Assembly (NCBI GenBank): GCA_022496185.1
Contig: WTXG01000181.1
Coordinates: 1-64,000 of the forward strand
DNA: 64,000 bases
Reading direction: 5' to 3'
Source: Multifurca ochricompacta
Lineage: Eukaryota; Basidiomycota; Agaricomycetes; Russulales; Russulaceae
The stretch's first letter is position 1, and the number at the start of each line of letters is the position of its first letter. The notes below the pieces were generated by a model. That model searched no databases and was not told the origin of the DNA. It saw only the letters and a program-made list of their open reading frames with translations. The position numbers were made by a program, and so were the translations under genes. Positions 22,096 to 31,714 of the stretch are shown piece after piece.

Positions 22096-23524
22096 TAGGG
22101 ATCAGCAAGGGTTTTCATACCCGCACGGGTAAGCACTGCGGGTTTTGACAGGTACGGGTATGGGTATACAACTCCCAACCGCCAGAAACCCATACCCGCA
22201 CAGCGGGTTTGGCGGGTATAAGTGGTCATCGGTCATTGACAAGATCAGCAGAAATGTAATGATAAAATACATCTGTAGCAAACAAATGATAAGATTTAAT
22301 TTGATGTATGCTACAGGGTTTCTGTAAATATATTCTAGTGTTATCCTATGAAATATCAAAGCAGATCAACAGTGCGATGTAAAATAAAAGTGTTATCAGT
22401 GATCCACTCTCTTGAAAATCATGATGCAACTGTTTTATTAACCCGCGATCAATTCTGCCAGTCTGGCACTATCTAAAATACACTCTAGACTACTTTAGAC
22501 TATTCTATAATCTAATTATCAATTTATTTTACTGAAACAAGGCCCGCGTGTATCTACAGGCTGCATAGAGCAGCGACTACATTGCATCGCATGGACCAGC
22601 ATATTGGTCTGATCTCCTTCCTATTAAGGAAGGTTGACTTAACAATCACGGCTGCAATTTTCCATTGGTCCAACAAGATTGTGATCATGCATAGATAACA
22701 CAACAGAAATGCGTTCACAAATTAATTAGATCCATAGAATATACATCTAAGATCTGACATATGATCAAATCACATCATTAAACGAGATAACGAGATAACA
22801 CGTTCATTTAATCTAGTAGCTGATATAGTACATCTAAAGTACAAGCCTGCGCCATGCCTGTTCCACAAAATGAAATAAAATAATAATGTAAATAAAGAAT
22901 AAACTTAATCTTCTGAACATAAATCAGCAATTATTGAGGGATCCTGAGTAGCTACAGATGAACGCATTGTATCCAAGTGCGTATCTCCTTGACCAGGATG
23001 GACCAGGCCGAGTGTCCGAAATGCGCGATGCAAGTAAAGAACTTGCACGTGTTTCATTTTATGGGTAACCTGGGTATCAAAACAAATATCCAGGGGTTAC
23101 CCCTGCCAATCACTATGCATTTGTCAATTATTTTTGCATTCTGTGTGGTTATCTGACAGGCTTTTCATTCAATGTTCTATTACATCCTATCTAATCATCT
23201 CTGTATATTGGGGTGGATTTTAGTTGTGCTTGTATAAAATTGAGACCAGCATAATAAAATAAAAATGGAATAATGAATTATCTTAATCTTCTGAGCATAA
23301 AACAAGAGTCATTGAGGGATCTTAAGCAGCCATAAATGAACGCGTTGTGTATCTCCTTGGTCTGGGATGGCCCGGGCCAGATATCCAAAATGCACGATGC
23401 AAGTAAAGAACTTGCACGCATTTAACACAGGCAACCCGCAGGTGACCCATACCCGTAGCGACGGGTACGGGTATGGGTACGGGTACCAATGAAGATACCT
23501 GGGGGTTACCCCTGCTATTCACTA
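22096..23524. mobile_element. hAT1 non-autonomous hAT-like element, copy 1 (1429 bp)
   Basis: The 8-bp duplication TATGTGGA (22088-22095 and 23525-23532) and imperfect inverted ends starting TAGGGATCAGCA and, inverted, TAGTGAATAGCA fit the hAT superfamily. Both subterminal regions are packed with GGGTAY/RTACCC hexamers (about 22104-22217 and 23430-23520). The interior is AT-rich with no transposase. A right-end-like segment is duplicated internally: 22904-23115 resembles 23282-23524, and both end in (A/T)TCACTA. A second copy, very similar throughout, is at 49752-51191. Confidence 0.88.
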
Positions 23525-23532
23525 TATGTGGA

Positions 23533-24640
23533 TGGATGTGCCACCTGCCAAGAAACCAAAGTTCAACCTCAACTACCCATCCCTTTGCAACCCAACCAAG
23601 TTCCAACTCAAGTATGGGGAACAATCACCATGGACTTCATCACAGACTTACCCCTGTCTCAGTCATACAACTCCCTATTTGTGGTGGTGGACCAGTTCAG
23701 TAAAGCCACCATCATTGTTCCTTGCACCAAAGATATCACTGCTCCAGAAACCTCCAAACTATTCCTTGAACATGTATGGAGACGCACTGGCCTCCCAGAC
23801 CAAGTCATCTCCAATCGAGGCCCCCAGTTTGCATCCAAAGTCATGAAGGAAATGTGGAGCAAGCTAGGAGTACAATCATCCTTGAGCACTGCCTATCACC
23901 CCCAGACTGATGGAGAGACTGAATGGGTCAACCAAGAACTAGAACAATACCTCCATGTCTTTTGCAACTTTCAACAAGATGACTGGGCAGAACTGATCCC
24001 CTTTATGGAGTTTGCCCACAATGCTAGAACTCACAGTGCTACTAAAAGATCTCCCTTTGAAATCTGGTATGGCTTCCAACCAGAGTTTATTCCCCCACTC
24101 CATTTTGCCACCCCTATCCTGTCAGTTGAAGAAAGACTCCGCACCCTAGAAACTATCCATAGTGAAGTAGCTGCTGCCCTCCAGGTGGCTGCAGAACTCA
24201 TGAAACAGTCAAGACCAGATGGACCCCTCCATGCCTTCAAGACAGGAGAGCTGGTTTGGTTGGAAGGGACAAATATATGCACCACCCACCCCAAAGCCAA
24301 ACTCAGCCCCTGACACCATGGCCCTTTTAAAGTCATACACTCTGGCCCTGTCAACTGCGAGCTTGAACTCCCTAAGTCATGGTGTATCCACCCAGTCTTT
24401 CACAACTCTCTCCTGTCCCATTACAAAGAAACCTCAGTCCATGGACCCAACTTCACTCGACCACCACCAGAACTTGTGAATGGGGAAGAAGACCATTATG
24501 AGATAGAGACCATCTTACAGTCTGCTCACACCCCTAACAGAAAGGGCACCCATTACCTTGTCAAATGGAAAGGCTACCCTGCCTCAGAAAACTCTTGGGT
24601 CCCCTTCACTGAAATGAAGAATGCCATGACCCTGCTTTGA
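23533..24640 (+). pseudogene. Gy1 pol piece 3: integrase core and chromodomain
   Basis: The frame resumes with the CATCQ half of the zinc finger. The DDE core has Asp in TMDFITDL, but the second catalytic Asp is Asn in VISNRGPQF; Glu is kept in GETEWVNQ, although Arg of the usual TER is Trp. A TGA near 24311 (KLSP*HHGPF) stands where arginine is expected. The C terminus is a chromodomain (HYEIETILQ, HYLVKWKGYPASENSWVPF) ending at TGA 24638-24640. Chromodomains direct integration toward marked chromatin. Nonsense codons and loss of a catalytic residue make the copy dead. Confidence 0.88.
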
Positions 24641-24729
24641 GACTTCCATCATCAACACCCCACCCTGCCTAGACCCCCAAACCTCTGACAGACTTGCTGT
24701 GGCACAGCAAGGCCCTAAAGAGGGGATAG

Positions 24730-25303
24730 TGTCATGAACTGACACCCTAGAAGACCTCCTGACCTTCTAGAAATCCCTAGGTGCTCCCAGAGACCTTGCA
24801 GAACCCTCAGAGATGAAGATAACCCTAGATTAAGACCAGAGAAGGGCCAGTCTGGACCAGGGCTGGACTCCTGCCAAATTGGAGACTGTGGGAAGAATAC
24901 TAACAGAACCCCACAATGCCTAAACAGCAGCCCACAAACTGCGGACTGCAGACTGTGGATTCCTAAGCCCAAAAGTGGGGCTATTCTCATTGGTGGATCA
25001 GTAGGGAGTTAAAGCAAAGTTAACCTCCCCTAAAGTGGTGCACAGACCAAAGTCCTGGTTGTAATTACATATATAAACCCTTTTGGAATAGAATGGACAG
25101 CTCCAGACTGTCCACTTGTGATCCGGTTCCTGATTACCTAGGAGATTAGCCCCACCTTGTGGAAGGCTTCTCATCCCTTGCCCTTGAGCTGTTCGCTTCA
25201 TCTTCCTGCACTTTCACCCTCACTCTCATCCTTTGCCCACTCCCAAATCCTTTTCCCCTCGCATACAACCCACTGTCCAGGCAGTTGACAGTGAGTTGTA
25301 ACA
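24730..25303 (+). repeat. Gy1 3' LTR
   Basis: 574 bp from TGTCATGAACTGACA to GAGTTGTAACA, preceded by a purine-rich AAAGAGGGGATAG polypurine tract (24717-24729). It contains a TATA box (CATATATAAACC near 25067). It matches, inverted, the solo LTR at 8483-9058. It abuts copia leader at 25304. Confidence 0.9.
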
Positions 25304-25571
25304 CCCACAATATGGCAGCAAATACTCCTGCCCAGAGACAAAACCTTCTAGCTACTATGTAAAGACTATAGTAGTGCAGCCTACTTGTATCAAGCCCAAG
25401 TGTCATGGGAGTGACTACCCATGCCTTGTTCTAGACCCTAAACTCCACATGCAGGTCACTAAACCTGGCTTACAGACAGAGCCAAGCATTGACTGGACTT
25501 AAAGCCACAAGCTTCTGGTTATAGGCCTACTAAGACTATCTATGGGACAAAAACCCAGCTACAACTATGAA

Positions 25572-26057
25572 TAGTGATGTTCCAGCCTGGCTTGGCCCCA
25601 AAGCCACAGCTTTGGCTCAGCCTGAGGCAGCTCCGGCTTTCCTGAAGTCTGGGCTGAGCCAAAGCCACCACAGACAGCTTGGCCCAAGCCGCGGCTTTTG
25701 GCAGAGAGAATTTTATGACATATAACCAGTAGTTATAGTTCAGCTAATCCAAATCTGACTTAGTGTGTTACATATTGCAAAGCTATATCGAAGAAAAAGT
25801 TTGAAATGCCATGATAAACATGATCACGTGACCCAAATCATCCACTTTGTGATCAGATTTCTACTGATTTTGATGATTGCTATTGCACTTGTATGTACTG
25901 TTGAAAGCCGCGGCCTGAGCCGGCAGCTTTGGCTTTTAGTTTCTCTGAGCCAGGCCAAAGCCCTTGCTGGGCCGTCACAACGGCCTGGCTTGGCCCAGCC
26001 CAAACAGGCCCGGCTTGGCCCAGCTTCCAGCTTTGAGCCAGGCCAGGCACATCACTA
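25572..26057. mobile_element. hAT2 non-autonomous hAT-like element (486 bp)
   Basis: It is flanked by ACTATGAA (25564-25571 and 26058-26065). Ends: TAGTGATGTTCC on the left and, inverted, TAGTGATGTGCC on the right. Both subterminal parts consist of short GGCTTGGC/GCCAAGCC-like motifs in both orientations. The middle is about 200 bp of AT-rich sequence. No ORF. Related ends occur at 46132 and around 52132-52280. Confidence 0.87.
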
Positions 26058-26121
26058 ACTATGAAGCTACTAATACCTAGTGCGCACTCAAGGAGCTTAA
26101 GGTGATTCTCCCACTTAAGGG

Positions 26122-26620
26122 TGTTGAACACAGAAGATGTTCGGTGATGCTTCAGGCATCAGGTGATCAGATTAGCTGCTTTGTAGATTAGATTAGATAC
26201 CGGAGTTTCGGACTATTTACATTATCATTATTACTTTCTTTCTCACATTCCGCAGTAGCTGACTGATGCACCATGTAACATGTGATTTCTGTAGTGGCCA
26301 ATGGCCTTTCTCCCTCTATTTGTTGTTTGGACTTTGTCCAGCACTTGTGGACTTATTCCCAGTGCACAGACCATCCCTTGAAGAGTATATAAGGGTGTCT
26401 GTTTTGTCTTCTACACTTCAGAGTTCTTCTAACATCTGAAGTGTAAGTTCCTCTTTACTATCTACCTTACTATTAGACTAATGTTCTTATGTAGAACTTT
26501 CTTTGTCTAGGTCAGTAGCATAGTTAATATAGAGTTCTTCTAACATCTGAAGTAACTTTCTTTGTCTAGCCTTGCACGCTAACCACACAGTCAGTATGCT
26601 GCGCACATGCCTGTTCTACA
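26122..26620 (+). repeat. Cop1 solo LTR in the Cop1-c leader (opposite orientation)
   Basis: 499 bp from TGTTGAACACAG to CCTGTTCTACA, flanked by AAGGG (26117-26121 and 26621-26625). It is inverted relative to the host copia copy. Confidence 0.9.
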
Positions 26621-26860
26621 AAGGGTCCCTCACACCTTTTGCAAGAACCCCAAAGGGCTAGCCAAACAGTCCAGGATGAGCAGTAAACTGCATCATCCTG
26701 TGGGGTGTTAAGGTGCACAAGCAGTAAATAAGAAAGCTCACAAGAAAAGCAGTGGGAAAGACTTTGAAGCTTTTGAGAGCTTTGTTGTGCAAGAGCAAGG
26801 TGGGCTGTAATGAACAAAGGAAGGAGTTACAGATCAGTATGAGCAGCAGGGCCCATAACC

Positions 26861-27961
26861 TGTTGAACTACAATGCTGCTGGTTATACTGACTGTTACAA
26901 CCCCTGTGTTTTCCTAGCCACCCTATTTTCTTTGATCTTCATGATGTGGACCCTTCTGTTCCATCTCGCTTATCCTTTTTCATCAAATCCCCTTCATACA
27001 CTTATCCCTGAGGCCAGTCCCTGTGACTGCCATTGATATCTGTTTGTCTTATGTTTGCCTTTGCTTACGGTTTCTCTTATCTCTTACCCCTTATCTTTAA
27101 GACCAGACACTTACTTAATTCCCTATCAGAAGCCAGGCTTTACACCATCTGCTTTCAGATATTTGGGCCCACTTGACTCTGTAATCCTTATCTCTTAGAC
27201 ACCCATTCAATTACGTATATAAGTCCACTGTAGCTATGCTGTAGACCTCAGACTCAACTTATTGAATACATCAGTGTTTGTCTTCTGGACAGTCCCCTTT
27301 GAACTTCAACTTAGTTGTCTCAGTGCTTCTGGCACTCTCCATTCAACATTGTTTCAGGGAACAGCCCCTTTAACATTGACTTTTCCTGTCTTAAACTCCA
27401 AGAGGTCCTATTGACTTCTTATCTGAAAACCCAAGTGAAGCTGAAAGCACATGTTGTGCAGAACATCCTACACCAGACATAACACTGACTGTGGTTAGTA
27501 GTGGTAAGGCTAGAACAAAGACAAGTACTTCAGAGGTTAGAAGAACTCTATATTATACTATACTACTGACCTAGAACAAAGACAAGTCTACATAGAGCAT
27601 TAGTCTAAAGGTAGTAGAGAGTAAATAAGAAGGAACTTACACTTCAGAGGTTAGAAGAACTCCGAAGTGAAAGAGACAAAACAGACACCCTTATATATTC
27701 CAAGGGATGGTCTGTGCACACTGGGAATAAGTCCACAAGTGCCAGACAATAAACAAGAGGGATAAAGGCCATTGGCCAATGGAGAATCACATGCTATACT
27801 GTGCATTACTAAGTCCATCACTAATCAGCTGAGTAAGGTGAGAAAAAATGTAATAAAGATAACATAAAAAGTCCGATACTCCGGAATCTAATCTAATCTA
27901 ATCTACAGCTGAAGCGAACCTTAGATGCCTGAAGCATCTCCAGACACATCCTATGTCAACA
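26861..27961 (-). repeat. Cop1-c 5' LTR, split by a Gy2 LTR
   Basis: The pieces 26861-26892 and 27490-27961 together form an LTR of about 504 bp, ending CTATGTCAACA. It belongs to the same subtype as 52807-53317 (shared CTGCTGGTTATACTGACTG start), different from the Cop1-a subtype. Confidence 0.85.
26893..27484 (+). repeat. Gy2 solo LTR inside the Cop1-c LTR
   Basis: 592 bp from TGTTACAACCCC to CAGACATAACA, flanked by CTGAC (26888-26892 and 27485-27489). Orientation is opposite to Gy2-a. It has the TATA stretch and the AGACTCAACTT motif on the plus strand near 27249. Confidence 0.9.
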
Positions 27962-28010
27962 CTACTGGGGCTGGTCCTGTTGTGACCCAAGAGTGTTGGC
28001 TTTCCAAGTA

Positions 28011-28211
28011 TCAGATGCAATACCAAACCCTTCTTTCATTGTCATATTCTACCAGTTGGTATCTTCTGTCATAATAGACATAGTATCCAAACTCAGATTC
28101 AAAATCTTTCCACACAGCAGAGCCAAGTACTTGTTGTGAAAGATTATTCTCTTCTCTTTGTTCAATGAGCTCTTCTTTGAATAATGTCTGACTGCAGCTA
28201 GAGGAAGCCAT
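28011..28211 (-). pseudogene. Gy2-b gag, N-terminal fragment
   Basis: Sixty-six codons from an ATG (28209-28211), including SQTLFKEELIEQREE, LGSAVWKDFESEFGYYVYYD and EYDNERRVWY, are highly similar to the gag starts at 10004 and 59333. Here the start codon is a true ATG, whereas those two copies have GTG. A change at the end (WYCI and stop) and the Cop1-c insertion truncate it. Confidence 0.85.
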
Positions 28212-28230
28212 GCTGAGAGACTCGACTTGA

Positions 28231-29446
28231 TGTTACATCCAGTATGGGATGTTCCACATGACTTGTGTGACAGCATTTGTTTGAGTTTCAGGTAAAGGGT
28301 CAATTAGTCCCCTTGGAGTATGGGTGGTGAGAAGTCAATGTCAAAGGGGCTGTGACAGTTCCAGGACTGGGTAAAGCATCAGAGGTCATGTGTCCTTTCT
28401 TCTCTTTTGATTGATTGTTATGACTTGCCAATAGACATTAATTCCCACATGACATGCTTATGAAGGACTTATTATCATACCTTGATCTGCTTACTGATTT
28501 GCTTACTGAGCTTACTAGTTTGCTTAGAGATCAACTTAGAGGGTGCAACCCCTCCCTTCTTTATCATTCTGGGGTATTCTACTGTACAACCATTAGAATA
28601 CCTAGCACATGTTCCAGTAGCTACCAGAATCACCTTCATAGCATAGCACATGTATATAAACCCTAGTGACATCTGAACAAGACCTTAAGTCTGTTCTTCT
28701 GTATCCAATACAGGTGCTTTGGGACTCACTTCATTGTTTGAACCTTCCACTTGAAACCTTTAAGCCATGCCTTGAAGGAACTTCAACCCCAGAGACTTGT
28801 GGCAGGACTTAGCGTTGCTGCTTGACTTCACCTTGCATGTGTGCCCTTTGACTGGCACAACCTGACTTGAGTTGACTTGACTTAACTTGACTTTGACTTG
28901 ATAGAGGCTCTTGAGCCTTACCAGATGACTTGAACCTTGAATCCCAACACAGCAGTGCACCTTGCTGTGACAGGGGCTGTACCCTAAGACGATGGTGAGT
29001 GGAAAGTGCCAGAAGCACTTGAGACAACTGAGTGAAGTCAAAAGGGACTGTCCAGAAGACAAGCACCAATGTATTCAATAAGTTGAGTCTGGAGTCTACA
29101 GTGTAGCTACAGGGGACTTATATATGTAATCTGGTGGGCATCTACAAGATAAGAACATGGAGTCAAGTGGGCCCAAATATACAAAAGCAGATGGTGTAAA
29201 GCCTGGCTTCTGATAGGGAATTAAGTAAGTGTCCAGTCATAATGATAAGAGATAAGTGATAAGGGATGAGTCAAACAAAGGTAAACACAGATCAATGACA
29301 TATCAACAATGGTCATGGGGATGGACCTCAGGGATAGGCATAGGAGGGGGACTCAATGAAAAAGGCCAAAGTAGATGGAACAGAAGGGTCTGTGTCATGA
29401 AGATCAAAGAAAATAGGGTGGCTAGGCAAACACAAGGATCATAACA
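28231..29446 (-). repeat. Gy2-b 5' LTR, split by a family-X LTR
   Basis: It runs from TGTTACATCCAG (28231) to GGATCATAACA (29446), with 28351-28972 inserted. The primer site AAGTCGAGTCT (minus, 28218-28228) follows it. The matching LTR motif (29080-29090) has one difference. Confidence 0.85.
28351..28972 (+). repeat. Family-X solo LTR, copy 1 (622 bp)
   Basis: It runs from TGTGACAGTTCC to CTTGCTGTGACA, flanked by GGGGC (28346-28350 and 28973-28977). TATA-like TGTATATAAACC near 28650. The same family is found inverted at 55134-55754 (621 bp). The parent internal region is not in the window, so the superfamily is unknown. Confidence 0.85.
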
Positions 29447-29884
29447 CTCATGCAGATCTGAGTATGGGATTATCTAATCCAAATACCCATGAGTTCAGAT
29501 CTGGGTAACTCACAAGTGCACTTGTGCTAGGCCCTAGTCTAACCCTGGAACCATCACAGATGGGGTTGAGAGCACCCCCAGGAGGAGAGAGCATGGTGAG
29601 GGAGGGGCCTGGTTCAATAGCATCATTCCAAGCCTCCCAAGAGGGTTGAGCACTATAGCTCATCACAACAGGTAAGGTGTATATTTGTGTTCTCTATTCT
29701 AAACTACCAGCAAAGTGAGCAAGGCTCAAGCTTGATGATGGTGGTTAGAGGAAAAGAAGGATGAATGATATTTTGTTGATCAACAATAATTTTCCTTTTT
29801 AAGATAAATATTGAATGATAACTTCCTTTTAAAAATAAATATTATTACAAATCTGAGTCATATGACAGGATTACCACTTTAGGG
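29447..29884. other. Intergenic, AT-rich, no gene seen
   Basis: 438 bp between the transposon block and the SH3 gene. An imperfect tandem AT-rich segment (AAGATAAATATTGAATGATAA-like and AAAATAAATATTATT) lies near 29800-29850. Base composition changes abruptly at about 29882, where the GC-rich coding sequence starts. The missing 5' part of the SH3 gene may have been lost at this junction. Confidence 0.5.
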
Positions 29885-30173
29885 ATGTCAGCGGTGGGCT
29901 GTCATCTGGAGCGTCCAGTTAGCCGAGACGGCCATTCTGGCATTGGCGCTAATGGCCGTTCCCGTAGCCTATCCTTCAATCACCCTGCTTCCCGGAGTAT
30001 CTCGCCTGCTCCGCATTCTGGGCCGGTACGCGTTGGTAGTGTCAACCAAGGGGATCAAGGTGTAGGGCAGTATCGCGCCACAACGCCAAACACTGTGGGT
30101 ATTGCCCTCGACCCACATGGAAACGTTGCTATGGACTCGATGGCGGACGTGTATCGCCAGCAGCAGCAGCAGC

Positions 30174-30225
<52 letters not shown>

Positions 30226-31132
30226 TCAAGTAGTCCAAGCCAGACAGGTGCAGCAAGCACAAGCGCCTCCGCCAATGCAACCGCCACCACCTACTCCAAT
30301 GCAGTATCAGCAAACTCCAGCTCAGCCACAACAACTTCAAGCACCCGGTGGCGTTGCTGCGCGACCCTCGCAACGTCAGCCGAATATTAGCAATTCATAC
30401 GGTGCTCCCACTCCATGGCAGACCGCCGCGGCACCACCACCTCAGCAATACGTTCCGCCACCACCGGCTCAACAGCAAGTCCCGCAGCATTCGCCCGCGT
30501 ACGCACAAGCACCGCACCCATACGCGAACGCGCCACCATCGCAAGTGTATCATAACTAGCAGGTGAGCTATGGCATGCAGCAACCGCAGCAACCGCAACA
30601 GCAGCAGCAGCAAAGACAGCAAGTAATTCAGCGTGGCGTTCCGAGCTCGAGCGGGGGGGATTACTATGTGCCACAACAACAGACGTTCGGGCCGCCACCC
30701 CAGCAGCAACAACAGCAGCAGCCATACCAGCAGCATGTCGGGTATGGGAATAGCGGGTATAGGCCGGTCAGCCCTGGTCCTGTGAACAGGACGCCATCGC
30801 CACAACCAATGGCGCTTACGCAGCCGCCAACACAACCTCTTTCGGAGCCGCCGACGCGGCAATATACGGAGGACGGACGGGGGGTGCTCTTTTATGGTGC
30901 ATATATTCTCTCTCTCTCTTCTGAATATAGGTCTCATTGGGTATTGTGAACAGTGCGTGCGTTGTACGACTATACGGCTACCATCCTGGAAGAATTCGAT
31001 TTTCAAGCGAACGATATCATCGCGGTCACGGCTACGCCGGAAGATGGATGGTGGAGTGGGGAATTATTGGATGAGAAGCGACGCGTACCAGGCAGATACA
31101 TTTTCCCAAGTAATTTTGTGCATTTGTTCTGA
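29885..31132 (+). pseudogene. PolyQ/proline-rich protein with C-terminal SH3 domain, 5'-truncated
   Basis: Exon 1 (29885-30896) encodes a Ser/Arg/Pro region (RSRSLSFNHPASRSISPAP), a segment GIALDPHGNVAMDSMADVYR, a 22-glutamine tract (30158-30223) and long Gln/Pro-rich stretches. A 57-nt intron (30897-30953) leads to exon 2, which encodes an SH3 domain: RALYDYTATILEEFDFQAND, then GWWSGELL and VPGRYIFPSNFV, with stop at 31130-31132. The layout resembles fungal F-BAR/SH3 cytokinesis or endocytosis adaptors, in which SH3 binds proline-rich partners. The N-terminal F-BAR part expected for that family is missing, and the ATG at 29885 is only the first available Met. An in-frame TAG at 30557-30559 (glutamine context) would remove the SH3 domain. 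Family assignment beyond 'SH3 protein' is inference. Confidence 0.7.
30158..30223 (+). repeat. CAG/CAA repeat encoding 22 glutamines
   Basis: A pure run of CAG then CAA codons, ended by CAT. Triplet runs like this are prone to length change. Confidence 0.95.
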
Positions 31133-31714
31133 AGAAGGGGGGGGGGAGGGGTTCTCCCCACTCTTTCTTTTTTTATTTTATTGTGTTTCTTGTTGGGTGG
31201 ATGTATAAGTTGGACTCGGTGGAATGAGGCGGGAAGAAGAGTAGGGGTAAGGGGAAGTGGTAGTTGTTAGTTGTTAGTATTTATTTATGCTCCTTTTTAC
31301 CTTGTGTGAGCTCTCTCAATTTAAACATAACATAAAAAAATGAAGTTCATCGGCTCGTCTCTCTTTCTTGAGCCACTCGTTCCCAGGCTCGGTATACTCG
31401 TTCGTGTACATGCTTATCTTCATCATCCGCAACAGAAAGGTCGTCGTTGTTGTACGTCATGCGTGTACCTTAACCCCATGTTAATGCCGCGCTGCCGTGA
31501 TAGATTTATTGTGATACCCAGGGAAAAGGGAAGGCCAATTAAACTCAGCCCTAAGACTGTTCGGATCCTCGTAATCGAATAATCTGCAGTTCAACCTGAC
31601 ATCCCCCTTTGGCAGCAGCAAGTAAATTATAAAGACACGGGCGTCGGTCGTCAATATAAAAAGGTTCGATGATGAGGGAGGGACTTATTTGGAACCCCCT
31701 CATCACTCACGATA
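31133..31714. promoter_or_regulatory. Intergenic region with P450-1 core promoter
   Basis: The SH3 gene's 3' end, including AT-rich possible poly(A) sequence near 31320-31337, is followed by a likely promoter. TATAAAAA at 31655-31662 lies about 55 nt before the P450-1 ATG. The equivalent position upstream of P450-2 reads CATAAAA, a weaker box. Confidence 0.55.

Larger units (their letters stand above)
1..25303 (+). mobile_element. Gy1: chromodomain Ty3/gypsy element, 5' part outside window, split by nested insertions
   Basis: The pol of one plus-strand gypsy element is readable in three pieces: 1-215, 20538-22087 and 23533-24640. It ends in a 3' LTR at 24730-25303. The break at 215 and the resumption at 20538 are joined by the duplicated pentamer CCTTC (211-215 and 20538-20542), so everything between is a later insertion (Cop1-a). 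A second gap, 22096-23524, is an hAT-like element flanked by an 8-bp duplication. The 5' LTR and gag lie left of the window. The 3' LTR abuts copia leader sequence at 25304, so Gy1 itself sits inside the copia copy Cop1-c. Confidence 0.85.
25304..27961 (-). mobile_element. Cop1-c: 5' end of a third copia copy (rest left of window)
   Basis: This is leader sequence parallel to 16861-17741, with a primer site at 26847-26860 and a 5' LTR at 26861-27961. The LTR is a diverged subtype starting TGTTGAACTACAATGCTGC. The leader is interrupted by hAT2 (25572-26057) and a solo Cop1 LTR (26122-26620), and the LTR by a Gy2 LTR (26893-27484). Gy1 inserted in the leader at 25304, so the coding part of this copy lies beyond the left window edge. 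On the right it interrupts Gy2-b gag. Confidence 0.8.
27962..29446 (-). mobile_element. Gy2-b: 5' end of another Gy2 element (rest left of window)
   Basis: A gag N terminus (28011-28211) and the 5' LTR (28231-29446, split by a family-X LTR) mark the right-hand boundary of the whole nested block. The gag is cut at 27962 by Cop1-c. The other end lies outside the window, so the TSD cannot be checked; the five bases after the LTR are CTCAT. Confidence 0.82.

Noticed and set aside
23430..23520. GGGTAC/GGGTAY runs as interstitial telomere repeats
   Set aside because: They occur at both ends of a transposon with 8-bp target duplications and recur in its second copy, so they are subterminal transposon motifs.
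30395..31006. Minus-strand frame of 203 codons rich in Leu and Arg
   Set aside because: Antisense of the CAG/CAA and Pro-rich coding sequence of the SH3 gene.
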